DNA of 64,000 nucleotides from Gordonia rhizosphera NBRC 16068 (GCF_000298195.1 NZ_BAHC01000247.1:62001-126000), one strand, 5' to 3'. Positions 10,290-19,954 are shown, numbered from the stretch's first letter. Made by a program: numbers and translations. The notes: generated by a model not told the origin, from the sequence alone.

Positions 10290-12806
10290 ATGGCGGATCA
10301 TCGGACGGAAATCACACTCCCGGACTCGCTGCGCGGTATGGACGACCTCGCACTCGACATGCGGCTCATCGCATCGCACCGGGCCGATCGCGTCTGGAGT
10401 CGCGTCAATCCGGAGCTCTGGGCCGCGTCGCGCAATCCCTGGGCGGCGCTCAAATCGATCGGCCAGGCCCAGCTCGAGGAGCTGGGCAGCGACGACGAGT
10501 TCGTGACCCAAGTACGCGCTCTGATCGAGGATCGCCGACGACGCAACAGCGACCCGTACTGGTTTCCTCGCTCGGAGGCGTCGAAGACGCTGAATCTCAC
10601 CGCATACTTCAGCATGGAATTCGGGCTCTCCGAGGCGTTGCCGATCTACGCCGGCGGGCTCGGCGTGTTGGCGGGCGATCACATGAAGTCGTCGACCGAT
10701 CTCGGTGCGCCGGTGGTCGGCGTCGGCCTCCTGTACCAGCAGGGATACTTTCGCCAGGCGCTCGACTCGCAGGGCAATCAGCGCGAGCTGTACCCGTTCA
10801 GCGATCCCAGCGAGATTCCGGTGCAGCGGTTGCGCGGCAAAGACGGTGCCTGGATCCGCATCCCGCTCGATTTTCCGGGCCGGACGGTGCACTTGCGCGC
10901 CTGGGAGGTGAACGTCGGCCGGCTGTCGTTGTACCTGCTGGACAGCAACGATCCGGCCAACGAACCGTCCGATCGCGGTATCACGGCACATCTCTACGAG
11001 GCCGATCCCCAGGTGCGGTGGGAGCAGGAGATGGCACTCGGGTTCGGCGGCTGGCGGCTGTTGCGCGAAATCGGACTCGATCCGGACGTCTGTCACCTCA
11101 ACGAAGGGCATGCCGCCTTCGCAGTACTGGAACGCGCCCGGTGGATCGCCCGGGACCAGAACGTGCCGTTCGCCGTCGCGCTGACCATCGCACGCGCAGG
11201 CACCGTGTTCACCACACACACGCCCGTCGCCGCGGCCTTCGACCGATTCGATCCCGGCTACGTCGCAAGCTACCTGTCGCCGTTCGCGGCCGAGATGCGG
11301 GTGAGCATCGGCGAGATCCTCGGCTTGGGCCGCATGCATCCGAAAGACGATTCCGAACCGTTCAACATGGCGTATCTCGCGATTCGCGGGGCGTCACGCA
11401 TCAACGGCGTGAGTCGGCTGCACGGCGAGGTCAGTCGCGAGCTCTTCGCGGATCTGTTCCCCCGCTGCCCGATCGAGGAGGTTCCGGTCGGGCACGTCAC
11501 CAACGGCGTCCACGTTCCCTCATGGGATACGCCGGCCGCCGACGAGCTGTGGACGGACGCGGAGCTACGTCATCAGTGGCTGGGTCGTCCAACACCGATC
11601 GGCGAGCGGGTGGACAAGCTCCCAGCGTCCGAGTTGTGGCGGATGCGCAATCGAAACCGCGAGCGCTTCGTGCTCTGGGCGCGCCGCCGGCTGGCGCGTC
11701 AAGCGACGATCGCCGGGGCCGACGCCGACCACATCGATGAAGCACAGCGTGTCTTCGACCCGGACGTCCTGACGCTGGGCTTCGCCCGGCGGTTCACCGA
11801 ATACAAACGAATCGGCCTTCTGCTGCATGATCCCGGCCGCTTCGCGCGCATCCTGACAAATCTCGAACGTCCCGTCCAGATCGCCGTCGCCGGGAAGGCA
11901 CATCCTGCCGACACGTTCGGTAAGGCGATGATCCAGCGTTGGTACGAGTTCTCGCAACGTCCAGAGCTTCGCTCGCACGTCGCGTTCATCTCCGACTACG
12001 ACCTGCTGCTCGCCGAACAGCTCGTCGGTGGCATCGACGTGTGGGTCAACACACCGCGCCGGCCGTGGGAGGCCAGCGGGACGAGCGGGATGAAAGTGCT
12101 CGTCAACGGCGGCCTCAACCTGTCGGAGCTGGACGGCTGGTGGGCCGAAGCACATACCTCGCAGGTCGGATGGGCGATCGGTGACGGACAGGAACACGAC
12201 GACGCCGCAGAGTGGGATGCCGAGGAGGCGAACAACCTGTATGCGCTGCTGGAGAACGAAATCGTGCCGATGTTCTACGCGCGCGACGAGCGGGGGATTC
12301 CGGGGGACTGGATCAAGCGTGTGCGGGAGAGCATGGCGACCTTGACTCCCCGGTTCTCGTCGGAACGAATGGTCCGCCAGTACGTCGAGGAACTCTATGC
12401 CCCCTCGGCTGTCGCCTACCGCATCCGCCTGGCCGACCACTGCCGGGTCGGCATCGACATACAGCGCTGGCGGGAGATGATCGCGAACTACTGGGGAGAC
12501 GTGTCGTTCGGCGCGCTCCACATCAAGGCGACCGCGGCCGGGACGGACTTCCGGGTCCTTGTGTCGCTCGGCGCGATCGGACCGGACGCGGTGCAGGTGC
12601 AGCTGTACGCAGCCGCCTGGGAGCACGGCGGGACCGAACGAATACCGATGGAGCGTGGCGACGAGGTGATCCGTGGAACATTCAGTTACCACGCCCACGT
12701 CGAAGGGCCGCGACCGCCCGACGCGTACACCCCCCGTGTCGTGCCGTACCACCCGAACGCGTCGGTTCCGCTCGAAGCCGTAGAGGTCTGCTGGTACGCA
12801 CACTGA
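10290..12806 (+). CDS. glgP: alpha-glucan (glycogen/maltodextrin) phosphorylase
   Basis: This 838-residue PLP-dependent phosphorylase, GT35 family, releases glucose-1-phosphate from glycogen or maltodextrin. It is of the short actinobacterial type with the DUF3417 N-terminal domain (Rv1328-like). The PLP lysine is K602 in EASGTSGMKVLVNGG. Other conserved segments are YFSMEFGLSEALPIYAGGLG near residue 105 and the LNEGHAAF motif. It could feed storage glucan into fermentation when respiration stops, a role that fits the adjacent nrdZ and pfl genes (inference). The gene starts 106 bases after nrdZ on the same strand. Confidence 0.92.
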   Translation: MADHRTEITLPDSLRGMDDLALDMRLIASHRADRVWSRVNPELWAASRNPWAALKSIGQAQLEELGSDDEFVTQVRALIEDRRRRNSDPYWFPRSEASKTLNLTAYFSMEFGLSEALPIYAGGLGVLAGDHMKSSTDLGAPVVGVGLLYQQGYFRQALDSQGNQRELYPFSDPSEIPVQRLRGKDGAWIRIPLDFPGRTVHLRAWEVNVGRLSLYLLDSNDPANEPSDRGITAHLYEADPQVRWEQEMALGFGGWRLLREIGLDPDVCHLNEGHAAFAVLERARWIARDQNVPFAVALTIARAGTVFTTHTPVAAAFDRFDPGYVASYLSPFAAEMRVSIGEILGLGRMHPKDDSEPFNMAYLAIRGASRINGVSRLHGEVSRELFADLFPRCPIEEVPVGHVTNGVHVPSWDTPAADELWTDAELRHQWLGRPTPIGERVDKLPASELWRMRNRNRERFVLWARRRLARQATIAGADADHIDEAQRVFDPDVLTLGFARRFTEYKRIGLLLHDPGRFARILTNLERPVQIAVAGKAHPADTFGKAMIQRWYEFSQRPELRSHVAFISDYDLLLAEQLVGGIDVWVNTPRRPWEASGTSGMKVLVNGGLNLSELDGWWAEAHTSQVGWAIGDGQEHDDAAEWDAEEANNLYALLENEIVPMFYARDERGIPGDWIKRVRESMATLTPRFSSERMVRQYVEELYAPSAVAYRIRLADHCRVGIDIQRWREMIANYWGDVSFGALHIKATAAGTDFRVLVSLGAIGPDAVQVQLYAAAWEHGGTERIPMERGDEVIRGTFSYHAHVEGPRPPDAYTPRVVPYHPNASVPLEAVEVCWYAH

Positions 12807-12807
12807 G

Positions 12808-13227
12808 ATGGCCGACTACCGAGATGCCCCGCCGTCACGTTGGGGCGGGTTGTCGTCACGCAAGCCCGTCGTGCCCGTCGACCGCTATCACGACGATGCC
12901 CCGCGCCTGGTGGCCGAGCATCGTCCCGATGGCTCGGGCCGCGTGTCGAAGCGGATGGACGTCGTCGATGACGCTCGTGATCTGCCGTGTCTCGAGCAGC
13001 GTCGCCTCGCGGTGATCGTCGCGTTCAGCGCGCGCGGGACGTCAACAGCCTCATGGCCGGCAGCAGCTAATCTGCCGGCACGGCGGGGGCCGGATGGCGG
13101 TGCGCCCAGGGCCGGGCATCTTCGAGTTGGGCAGCCAACCTCAGGAGATCGCCGTCGGCGCCCAGACGTCCGACGAACTGCACACCCAGCGGCAGCCCGT
13201 CATCGGTCCAGTGCAGCGGCACGCTGA
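12808..13227 (+). CDS. small hypothetical ORF, doubtful
   Basis: This open frame of 139 codons begins one base after the glgP stop. The first ~85 residues (MADYRDAPPSRWGGLSS...) lie in sequence not used by another gene. The rest runs antisense through the last 161 bases of the amidase gene, and its Arg/Pro-rich composition there is that of a shadow frame. I recognise no domain. It may be a short coupled gene whose proper end was lost by a frameshift, or chance reading. Little supports function beyond the tight spacing to glgP. Confidence 0.3.
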   Translation: MADYRDAPPSRWGGLSSRKPVVPVDRYHDDAPRLVAEHRPDGSGRVSKRMDVVDDARDLPCLEQRRLAVIVAFSARGTSTASWPAAANLPARRGPDGGAPRAGHLRVGQPTSGDRRRRPDVRRTAHPAAARHRSSAAAR

Positions 13228-14563
13228 TGGCGGGCCGCCCGGTGAGGTTCGCCAGCTGCGTATAGGGCACCCAGCCCAGACTCGCCTGGATGAGGTCATC
13301 CATGATCCCGCTGAACGCCAGCACTTTTCCGGCATGTGCTTTGCTCACGGCCCGGGCCACGGTCTGTAGGCGGTGCGATGTCGTCGTGGCACCGACAGCG
13401 AGAGGCGGTGTGGCCAGGGTGGGTGTCACGAAGACGTCGTAGCTCTCGTGGAACGTCGCGAGGGATTGGACGTAGCTGTTCCTGTTCTCCAGAGCCAGCA
13501 TCGGCGCCAGGACCCCAGCGGATCGGGCCAGCTCGCACATGGCCAGGGTGTCCGCCTCGAAATCGCGGTCGCGCGCCCCGGTTCGCCGTCTGGCCTCGGC
13601 GACATGCCGGTAGAGCTGTGCGAACCAGATGGTCAGGAAGTCGCGCGCCAGCGCCGCGTCGTCGTAGGGCGGCGCGACCTCCTCCACCCGGTGACCCAGT
13701 TCGTCGAGCAGCGATACCGCTTGCTCGACCGCGGCGACCGCTTCCCGATCGGGATCGGGATTGATCGCGGAGGATGTCGAATACCCGACGGTGAGGGTGC
13801 TCGGAGGGGTCTTGATGTATTCGCCGAACGGGGTGTCCGGGAGCGCAGCCTGGTATTCCGCGCGTGGATTGGGGCCGATGATCGCGTCGTAGAGGGCCGC
13901 GCTGTCGCGCACGGTGCGCGAGACGACGCCCTGACTGACCATGCCGAACATCGTCTCGCCGGCCTGGGGGCCATACGGGGATAGTCCCCGGCTGAGCTTG
14001 AGACCGACAAGTCCGTTGCACGCGGCCGGGATGCGGATCGATCCGCCACCGTCGCTGGCCCCTGCTGCCGGGACGATGCCCGCGGCGACCGCCGATGCCG
14101 ATCCGCCCGACGAACCGCCCGAGGTCCGCGCCGTGCTCCAGGGGTTGCGGGTCGGACCCCAGTACTCCGGTTCCGTCACGCCCTTGGCGCCGAACTCGGG
14201 CGTGTTGGTCATGCCGAAGATCACCAGGCCGGCGTCGAGGAACCGCTGTGTGATCAGCGCATGTCGGTCCGCGACATCACCGGCCAGCGACCGGGAACCC
14301 CAGGAGGTGGGAAAGCCCCGATACTCCTGTGCGAGGTCCTTGAGCAGAAACGGCACCCCGGCAAATGCGCCACGCAGATCCGGGTCGGCGACCTGCCTGT
14401 CCGCGACATCATCGAGACGGCGAACGATCGCATTCAACCTGGGATTGACCGCGTCGGCGCGACGACGCGCCAGGGACAGGAGTTCGGCCGGAGTGACCTG
14501 TTTACGCCGGACGAGCTCGGCCAGCGCGATCGCATCCATCGACATGTACTCGTCGAGATACAT
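13067..14563 (-). CDS. amidase, amidase-signature family
   Basis: This 498-residue member of the amidase-signature serine hydrolases hydrolyses a carboxylic amide. The Ser-cisSer-Lys triad can be located: the lysine in VPFLLKDLA (about residue 75), the cis-Ser in TSGGSSGGSASAV (near 148-160), and the nucleophile in GASDGGGSIRIPAA. The substrate cannot be told from sequence. It lacks the features of a GatA partner, since no gatB or gatC lies near. The ATG at 14563 is the first start; a second ATG six codons in is possible. It is convergent with glgP and reads in the same direction as pflBA but 63 bases downstream of pflA, so it may be read through from that operon. Confidence 0.88.
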   Translation of the reverse strand: MYLDEYMSMDAIALAELVRRKQVTPAELLSLARRRADAVNPRLNAIVRRLDDVADRQVADPDLRGAFAGVPFLLKDLAQEYRGFPTSWGSRSLAGDVADRHALITQRFLDAGLVIFGMTNTPEFGAKGVTEPEYWGPTRNPWSTARTSGGSSGGSASAVAAGIVPAAGASDGGGSIRIPAACNGLVGLKLSRGLSPYGPQAGETMFGMVSQGVVSRTVRDSAALYDAIIGPNPRAEYQAALPDTPFGEYIKTPPSTLTVGYSTSSAINPDPDREAVAAVEQAVSLLDELGHRVEEVAPPYDDAALARDFLTIWFAQLYRHVAEARRRTGARDRDFEADTLAMCELARSAGVLAPMLALENRNSYVQSLATFHESYDVFVTPTLATPPLAVGATTTSHRLQTVARAVSKAHAGKVLAFSGIMDDLIQASLGWVPYTQLANLTGRPAISVPLHWTDDGLPLGVQFVGRLGADGDLLRLAAQLEDARPWAHRHPAPAVPAD

Positions 14564-14626
14564 CCGTCGACCCTAACAACCACCCGGATGACCGTGCGCC
14601 CGGTTCCTCAGAACGAGGCGCCGGAC

Positions 14627-15448
14627 CTACAGCACGGTGATACCTCGCGCGGCGAACTGACCGTGCACCCTGGCGAGAAGATCGGCGTCCGGCAGCCGCG
14701 TGTCGGCCAGCAGGTAGGGTTCGCCGGTGGCGACCCACTTCTCCCGCCCCAACTGATGAAACGGCAACACCTCCAGCCGCTCCACGCCGTTGAGCGTCTC
14801 CACCACATCCGCGACGGCCTCGACGTTCTCGACCGCGTCGGTGAGTCCGGGCACGAGGACGAAGCGAATCCACATCGTCTTGCCGTGGTCGGAGAGCCGG
14901 CGCGCGAAGTCGAGGGTGGGCTGCAGCGGGCGTCCCGTCACCCGCCGGTAGGTCTCGGGCAGGCCGGACTTGATGTCGAGCAGCACGAGGTCCACGAGGT
15001 CGAGGTCCTCGTCGTGCAGCCTGGCTCCCAGCAGGCCCGAGGTGTCCAGTGCGGTGTGGACGCCGAGCTCGTGGCAGCGACGAAAGACGTTCATGACGAA
15101 CCGCGCCTGCAGCAGCGGTTCCCCACCCGAGACGGTGAGCCCGCCGCCGGTGACCTCCATGATCGTGCGATAGCGGGCGACCCGCTCCATCACCTCGTCG
15201 ACGGTGTTGTGCACACCGTCGCCCATACGCCACGAGTCGGGATTCTGGCAATACTGACACCGCATCCCGCAGCCGGCCATGAACAGCGTCATGCGCGAAC
15301 CCGGACCGTCCACGCCTGTCGACAGATCCCAGGAGTGCACCGAGCCGACCTGGTGATCGGTGATCACCTCACTGGCCGCGAGCTCCCGGTCCGCGACGTG
15401 CATCGGGGGCGAGTCGGGCGGTGACACCGACATGTGGTCGTCTGCCAT
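14627..15448 (-). CDS. pflA: pyruvate formate-lyase activating enzyme (radical SAM)
   Basis: This 273-residue radical-SAM activase installs the glycyl radical on PflB. The [4Fe-4S] cysteines C60, C64 and C67 form the CxxxCxxC motif (CGMRCQYC), and the SAM-binding GGE follows in TVSGGEPLLQ. The N-terminus is about 25 residues longer than the E. coli protein, and an internal ATG at codon 16 is a possible alternative start. The start lies 9 bases after the pflB stop on the same strand, so the two are an operon in the order pflB-pflA. Oxygen-sensitive cluster chemistry fits only anaerobic or microaerobic expression. Confidence 0.92.
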   Translation of the reverse strand: MADDHMSVSPPDSPPMHVADRELAASEVITDHQVGSVHSWDLSTGVDGPGSRMTLFMAGCGMRCQYCQNPDSWRMGDGVHNTVDEVMERVARYRTIMEVTGGGLTVSGGEPLLQARFVMNVFRRCHELGVHTALDTSGLLGARLHDEDLDLVDLVLLDIKSGLPETYRRVTGRPLQPTLDFARRLSDHGKTMWIRFVLVPGLTDAVENVEAVADVVETLNGVERLEVLPFHQLGREKWVATGEPYLLADTRLPDADLLARVHGQFAARGITVL

Positions 15449-15457
15449 CGCCGACCG

Positions 15458-17737
15458 TTACATTCCCGCGTGGAAGGTGCGGGACAGGACGTCGAGTTGC
15501 TGCTCGCGGGTCAGGCGGATGAAGTTCACCGCATAGCCGGACACGCGGATGGTCAGCTGCGGATACTTCTCCGGATTCGCCATCGCATCCTCGAGGATCT
15601 CGCGGTTCAGAACGTTGATGTTGACGTGGAATCCCTTCGACACCATGTACGCGTCCAGGGTGCCCACCAGGTTCGCCACCTGCTCGGCCCGGGTGCGGCC
15701 GAGGCCGCTGGGCACGATCGACGTGGTCAGCGAGATCCCGTCCTGCGCCTCGGAATACGGGAGTTTCGCCACCGACAGCCCGGACGCCAGCACGCCGTGC
15801 ACATCGCGGCCGTTCATCGGGTTCGCGCCGGGCGCGAAGGGCTCGCCCAGGCGGCGTCCGTCCGGGGTGTTGCCGGTGTGCTTGCCGTACACCACGTTCG
15901 AGGTAATGGTCAGCACCGACTGCGTGTGGGTGGCGTTGCGATATGTGGGCTGCTTGCGCACCTTGTCCATGAAACGGCCGACCAGGTCCACCGCGATGTC
16001 GTCGACACGGTCGTCGTCGTTGCCGAAGCAGGGGAACTCCCCGGTGATCTCGTAGTCGACCACCAGTCCGGTGTCGTCGCGAACCGGACGCACGGTCGCG
16101 TACTTGATGGCCGACAGAGAGTCCGCCGCGACCGACAACCCGGCGACACCGCACGCCATGGTGCGCAGGATGGTGCGGTCGTGCAGCGCCATCTCAAGCC
16201 GTTCGTAGGCGTACTTGTCGTGCATGTAGTGGATGCAGTTGAGCGCGTCGACATAGGTCTCGGCCAGCCAGTCGAGCAGGGTGTCGTAGCCCCCCATCAC
16301 GGTGTCGAAGTCCAGCACGTCCCCGGACACCGGGGTGGTGGCCGGCGCGATCTGCTTGCCGGAGATCTCATCCCGACCCCCGTTGATCGCGTACAGCAGG
16401 GCTTTGGCGAGGTTCACGCGGGCGCCGAAGAACTGCATCTGCTTGCCGACCTCCATGGCCGACACACAGCAGGCGATCGCCGAGTCGTCACCCCAGCACT
16501 CCCGGACGAGGTCGTCGGACTCGTACTGGATGGCAGATGTGTCGATCGAGACCTGCGCGCAGAACTCCTTGAATGGGCGGGGTAGGCGATCAGACCAGAA
16601 AACCGTCATGTTGGGTTCGGGCGCCGGCCCCAGGTTGTAGAGCGTCTGCAGGTAGCGGAACGAGGTGCGCGTGACCAGCGGACGGCCGTCGGCGCCCATG
16701 CCGCCGATGGTCTCGGTGACCCAGGTCGGGTCACCGGAGAAGAGGGCGTCGTAGTCGGGGGTCCGTAGGAACCGCACGATGCGCAGTTTGATGACGAAAT
16801 CGTCGATGATCTCCTGCGCCTCGGATTCGGTGAGCAGACCTGCGGCGATATCGCGCGCCACGTACACATCGACGAAGGTCGAGGTACGTCCCAGCGACAT
16901 CGCGGCGCCGTTCTGTTCCTTGACCGCCGCAAGATAGGCGAAGTAGAGCCATTGCACAGCCTCTCGGGCGTTCGTGGCGGGACCGGAGATGTCGAAGCCG
17001 TACGATGCGGCCATCTCCTTGAGCTCTCCGAGCGCCTTGGTCTGCTCGGAGTTCTCCTCGCGGTCGCGGATGACGTCCTCGGTTGAACGCTCCATGTCGA
17101 GTTCGAGCCGATCGAGCTTCTTACCCTCGATCAGGGCGTCGACACCGTAGAGAGCGACGCGTCGGTAGTCACCGATGATGCGTCCCCGACCATAGGCGTC
17201 GGGTAGGCCGGTGACGACGTGGGATGCGCGGGCGGCCCGGACGTTGGGCGGGTACACGTCGAAGACGCCGTCGTTGTGGGTTTTGCGGTACTTGGTGAAG
17301 GTCTCCTCGAGCACCGGGCTCACCGGGTAGCCGTAGGTCTCCAGCTCCTTGACCACCATGCGCCACCCGCCGAACGGCATGATCGCGCGCTTGAGCGGCG
17401 CATCCGTCTGCAGGCCGACGATGACTTCCTTGTCGCGGTCGATGTAGCCGGGCGCGTGCGCGGTGATCGCCGCCGGGGTCTCGAAGTCGACGTCGTAGAC
17501 CCCTTTGCGTCGCTCGTCCGGGAACATCGCCGACAGGGTCGCCCAGATGCCGGTGGTGCGCTCAGTGGGGCCGACGAGAAACGAACCGTCACCCTCGTAT
17601 GGCGTGTAGTTGCGCTGGATGAAGTCGCGGACATCGATGCGGTCGCACCAGTCGCCCGGGATGAACCCTCGCCATGCCGGAATGCGAAGCTTCCCACTGC
17701 CGCTGTCGACGGTGTGGTCACCGGCATGAGTGGTCAT
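15458..17737 (-). CDS. pflB: formate C-acetyltransferase (pyruvate formate-lyase)
   Basis: The glycyl-radical enzyme converts pyruvate and CoA to acetyl-CoA and formate in the cytoplasm. With the ATG at 17737 it has 759 residues, almost exactly the length of E. coli PflB. The paired active-site cysteines are C423-C424 ([11 protein letters not shown]). The radical glycine is G734 in RVSGYAV near the C-terminus. That start is preferred to one 11 codons upstream because GAGGAG lies 9 bases before it. Full conservation of catalytic residues argues for true PFL rather than a diol dehydratase or other glycyl-radical enzyme. It is followed by its activase. A DosR-like box about 95 bases upstream suggests hypoxic induction. 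Confidence 0.94.
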   Translation of the reverse strand: MTTHAGDHTVDSGSGKLRIPAWRGFIPGDWCDRIDVRDFIQRNYTPYEGDGSFLVGPTERTTGIWATLSAMFPDERRKGVYDVDFETPAAITAHAPGYIDRDKEVIVGLQTDAPLKRAIMPFGGWRMVVKELETYGYPVSPVLEETFTKYRKTHNDGVFDVYPPNVRAARASHVVTGLPDAYGRGRIIGDYRRVALYGVDALIEGKKLDRLELDMERSTEDVIRDREENSEQTKALGELKEMAASYGFDISGPATNAREAVQWLYFAYLAAVKEQNGAAMSLGRTSTFVDVYVARDIAAGLLTESEAQEIIDDFVIKLRIVRFLRTPDYDALFSGDPTWVTETIGGMGADGRPLVTRTSFRYLQTLYNLGPAPEPNMTVFWSDRLPRPFKEFCAQVSIDTSAIQYESDDLVRECWGDDSAIACCVSAMEVGKQMQFFGARVNLAKALLYAINGGRDEISGKQIAPATTPVSGDVLDFDTVMGGYDTLLDWLAETYVDALNCIHYMHDKYAYERLEMALHDRTILRTMACGVAGLSVAADSLSAIKYATVRPVRDDTGLVVDYEITGEFPCFGNDDDRVDDIAVDLVGRFMDKVRKQPTYRNATHTQSVLTITSNVVYGKHTGNTPDGRRLGEPFAPGANPMNGRDVHGVLASGLSVAKLPYSEAQDGISLTTSIVPSGLGRTRAEQVANLVGTLDAYMVSKGFHVNINVLNREILEDAMANPEKYPQLTIRVSGYAVNFIRLTREQQLDVLSRTFHAGM

Positions 17738-18052
17738 GGTCGTACTCCTCGCAGGTGTGCGGATCGACAACGCTCGGGGGGTGATCTGTACGCTTCGTCC
17801 TTCACATTACGACCGCCATTACGCGGCCCGCAGGGGTCACAAGTCCCAGACATCGCAGGTCATCGGTATGAAACCCCACCGCAAACCGCAATTCACCTCG
17901 TCGTGGCGAAAATTTACTTCGCCTAGCAAAATGTCCCCTGATCGTAGGATAGATTTGCTATTCAGCATTCTCTTAGGATGTCCACAGCCAGGCTCTACCC
18001 GGGTCCGGCGGGTTGTGCGTGGCCCCGACGCCGCGCTGTCGAAGGAGACCAC
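17738..18052. other. 315-base divergent intergenic region, pflB / PE-PPE hydrolase
   Basis: No gene is visible here. The region serves two divergent starts. The middle (about 17900-17980) is clearly more A+T-rich than its surroundings (GAAAATTTACTT, TAGATTTGCTATTC), as expected for promoter DNA. It holds the DosR-like box described separately and an extra GTCCCC half-site at 17934-17939. Confidence 0.6.
17831..17850 (-). promoter_or_regulatory. DosR/DevR-like box upstream of pflB
   Basis: The plus-strand sequence is CAGGGGTCACAAGTCCCAGA. On the pflB strand it contains an exact GGGACT half-site and a degenerate second half. About 13 of 20 positions agree with the published mycobacterial DosR consensus TTSGGGACTWWAGTCCCSAA. 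It lies about 95 bases upstream of the pflB ATG, a suitable distance for an activator. The match is by eye and may be chance; the gene set (pfl, nrdZ) makes it plausible. Confidence 0.45.
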
Positions 18053-19678
18053 GTGACCAGCGCCGGACGACATCGGTCGACTACGACGCGGCCGGCGTGG
18101 CGTTCACGCACAGCCGCACTGCCCCGCGTCTCCCGCTGGACCGTCGGCCCGGCGGTGGCATGTGCGATCTGCCTCGGCGGCATGGTCGTCCCCACCGCGC
18201 TCGCTGCCACCACCTCCCCGGTCGTCGACGGACTCATCGCCGACGGCACGGTTCGCGACGGACAGCAGCCGGACAACACCAAGGACATCTACCCCGGCCT
18301 GCCTTCGGACGCGATCATGGTGGTGACGCCCGGCACCGACGACGTGACAATGACGCAACGCATCCAACCCATCATCGGCACCCGAGAGACCGTGATCGTC
18401 AACTATCCGGAGTCGTTCGGGCCGATCATCGCCGGAAAGTCGGGTACGCTCCCCTTCCTCGCGCCGACCTATGACGCGTCGAAGAACGTCGCCATCGCCG
18501 CGAACCTCGACATCATGCAGGCGTTCCACGATTCGGGCGGTCATCCGCTGATCGTCTACACCGGCTTCTCCCAGGGCGCCGACGCCCTCGGTGACGCCGC
18601 GGAAACAGCCTCCAAAGAGGGGCTCCTGGACAACTCGATCATCATCCTCGTCTCCGATCCTCGTGGCCCATGGGGCATCAAGGCATGGGTGGCCGGAATG
18701 CCGTTGTTGCCGCAGCTCGCCGGCGTCATCGGCGTCGAGTCCAACGGTGCCCGCAACCCGGCCGATACCGGTAACACCGAAGTGAAGTCGGTGATCATCG
18801 TCGGCGATCCGGTGGGCAACTTCCAATGGGTGTGGTACCGCCCGGTGTCGTCGCTGGCCGTCGACCTGGCGGGCTTCCTCACGATCCACTCGGGCAACGG
18901 CCCGGAGACGTACGCGAACCTCGACGAGCTGGGCGATCCGACCGTCTACCAGAGCGCCGACGGCAACACCACCTACGAGGTGTACGACGCCCACCACCCC
19001 CTGGCCCTCCTGAACGCCATGGTGTACGACGAACTCGGCATCCCCTACACCGCGGACGACCTCGACCGATGGGATCGGGCCGCCGAGGCGTTCTATCCGA
19101 TCCAAGAACCCACCGCGGACAACGCCGCCGTCGAGGTCACCAAGGTCAGCGACGGTTCCTCGACCCAGAGCACGTCAACCCAGAGCACCTCGACGCAGAG
19201 CATCTCGACACCGGGCACCACGGCTCGCAGCTACGAGGTGACGGTCCCGGCCGAGGTCGCCACCGGGCAGTCGCAGTCCATCCAGAACGACTCCGCGCCA
19301 TCGGGTTTCGCGCCGGAACAGACCTTCGAATCATCCCCCGCCGAGACGCCGTCGACGCCGGAGCCCCCCGCGACAACGGGCACCGGCCGCACCGACGCCA
19401 CCGGTTCCGCTGCGGGGTCGGCGACCGGAGACGAGGGCGGAAACGTCGCCGAGGAATCGACCGGCCAGACCCTGAACGCCACCTCCGAGGACACCTCGGC
19501 TGATGATTCGGCGTCCGGAGACGCAGGCGGGTCCGAGTCGAACGCCGCAGCGACCGGCGACGGCAGCGGTTCGGAGGCGAGCGCCGACGCGTCGACGGCA
19601 GACGGCTCCACCGACACGGGAACCGACTCCGGTTCGGCCGGGTCGAGCGGCAGCGCAGGCGGCACGACGGCCGACTGA
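18053..19678 (+). CDS. secreted PE-PPE-domain serine hydrolase
   Basis: This 541-residue exported protein begins with a signal peptide (TVGPAVACAICLGGMVVPTALA, cleavage near ALA-ATT), followed by an a/b-hydrolase of the PE-PPE type (PF08237). The nucleophile motif is GFSQG in YTGFSQGADALGDAA. In mycobacteria the domain sits behind PE or PPE modules and has esterase activity; here neither module is present. From about residue 365 the protein becomes Ser/Thr/Gly/Asp-rich and disordered, beginning with four degenerate 5-residue repeats (STQST, bases 19160-19219). The GTG at 18053 is supported by AAGGAG at 18042-18047; an earlier in-frame start would spoil the signal peptide. It likely acts on cell-envelope or external lipid esters. 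Confidence 0.82.
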   Translation: MTSAGRHRSTTTRPAWRSRTAALPRVSRWTVGPAVACAICLGGMVVPTALAATTSPVVDGLIADGTVRDGQQPDNTKDIYPGLPSDAIMVVTPGTDDVTMTQRIQPIIGTRETVIVNYPESFGPIIAGKSGTLPFLAPTYDASKNVAIAANLDIMQAFHDSGGHPLIVYTGFSQGADALGDAAETASKEGLLDNSIIILVSDPRGPWGIKAWVAGMPLLPQLAGVIGVESNGARNPADTGNTEVKSVIIVGDPVGNFQWVWYRPVSSLAVDLAGFLTIHSGNGPETYANLDELGDPTVYQSADGNTTYEVYDAHHPLALLNAMVYDELGIPYTADDLDRWDRAAEAFYPIQEPTADNAAVEVTKVSDGSSTQSTSTQSTSTQSISTPGTTARSYEVTVPAEVATGQSQSIQNDSAPSGFAPEQTFESSPAETPSTPEPPATTGTGRTDATGSAAGSATGDEGGNVAEESTGQTLNATSEDTSADDSASGDAGGSESNAAATGDGSGSEASADASTADGSTDTGTDSGSAGSSGSAGGTTAD

Positions 19679-19732
19679 CACGAGCCGGACCCGGTTGCCC
19701 TCTTTGCGCACCGGCCGTGGTGCACTCGACGC

Positions 19733-19954
19733 ATGATCGAACACGCAGGGCAGGTGGTCGCGATGGCCGATTCGTCGGCGGCCGCGCTGACGCTCGGGAT
19801 CTCGCTGTACGCCGCCGCGATCCTCGTCGGTATCGGAGTCTGCATCAACGCGGTCACCCGTCATCAGCGGACGCGGGCGATCACCGCCGCGGTCGTCGTC
19901 GGTGTGCTGGTCATCGTCGGTGTCGTCGTCGCTGTCGCGAGCAGCGTGGCGTAG
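19733..19954 (+). CDS. small two-helix membrane protein, unknown
   Basis: This 73-residue protein has two predicted transmembrane helices, about residues 19-40 (LTLGISLYAAAILVGIGVCI) and 49-71 (ITAAVVVGVLVIVGVVVAVA), joined by a short basic loop TRHQRTR. I recognise no family. An ATG at codon 11 is an alternative start. It stands between the PE-PPE hydrolase and an MFS gene on the same strand, with 54 and 60 base gaps, so it may be cotranscribed. It is probably real because of the clear membrane topology. Confidence 0.55.
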   Translation: MIEHAGQVVAMADSSAAALTLGISLYAAAILVGIGVCINAVTRHQRTRAITAAVVVGVLVIVGVVVAVASSVA

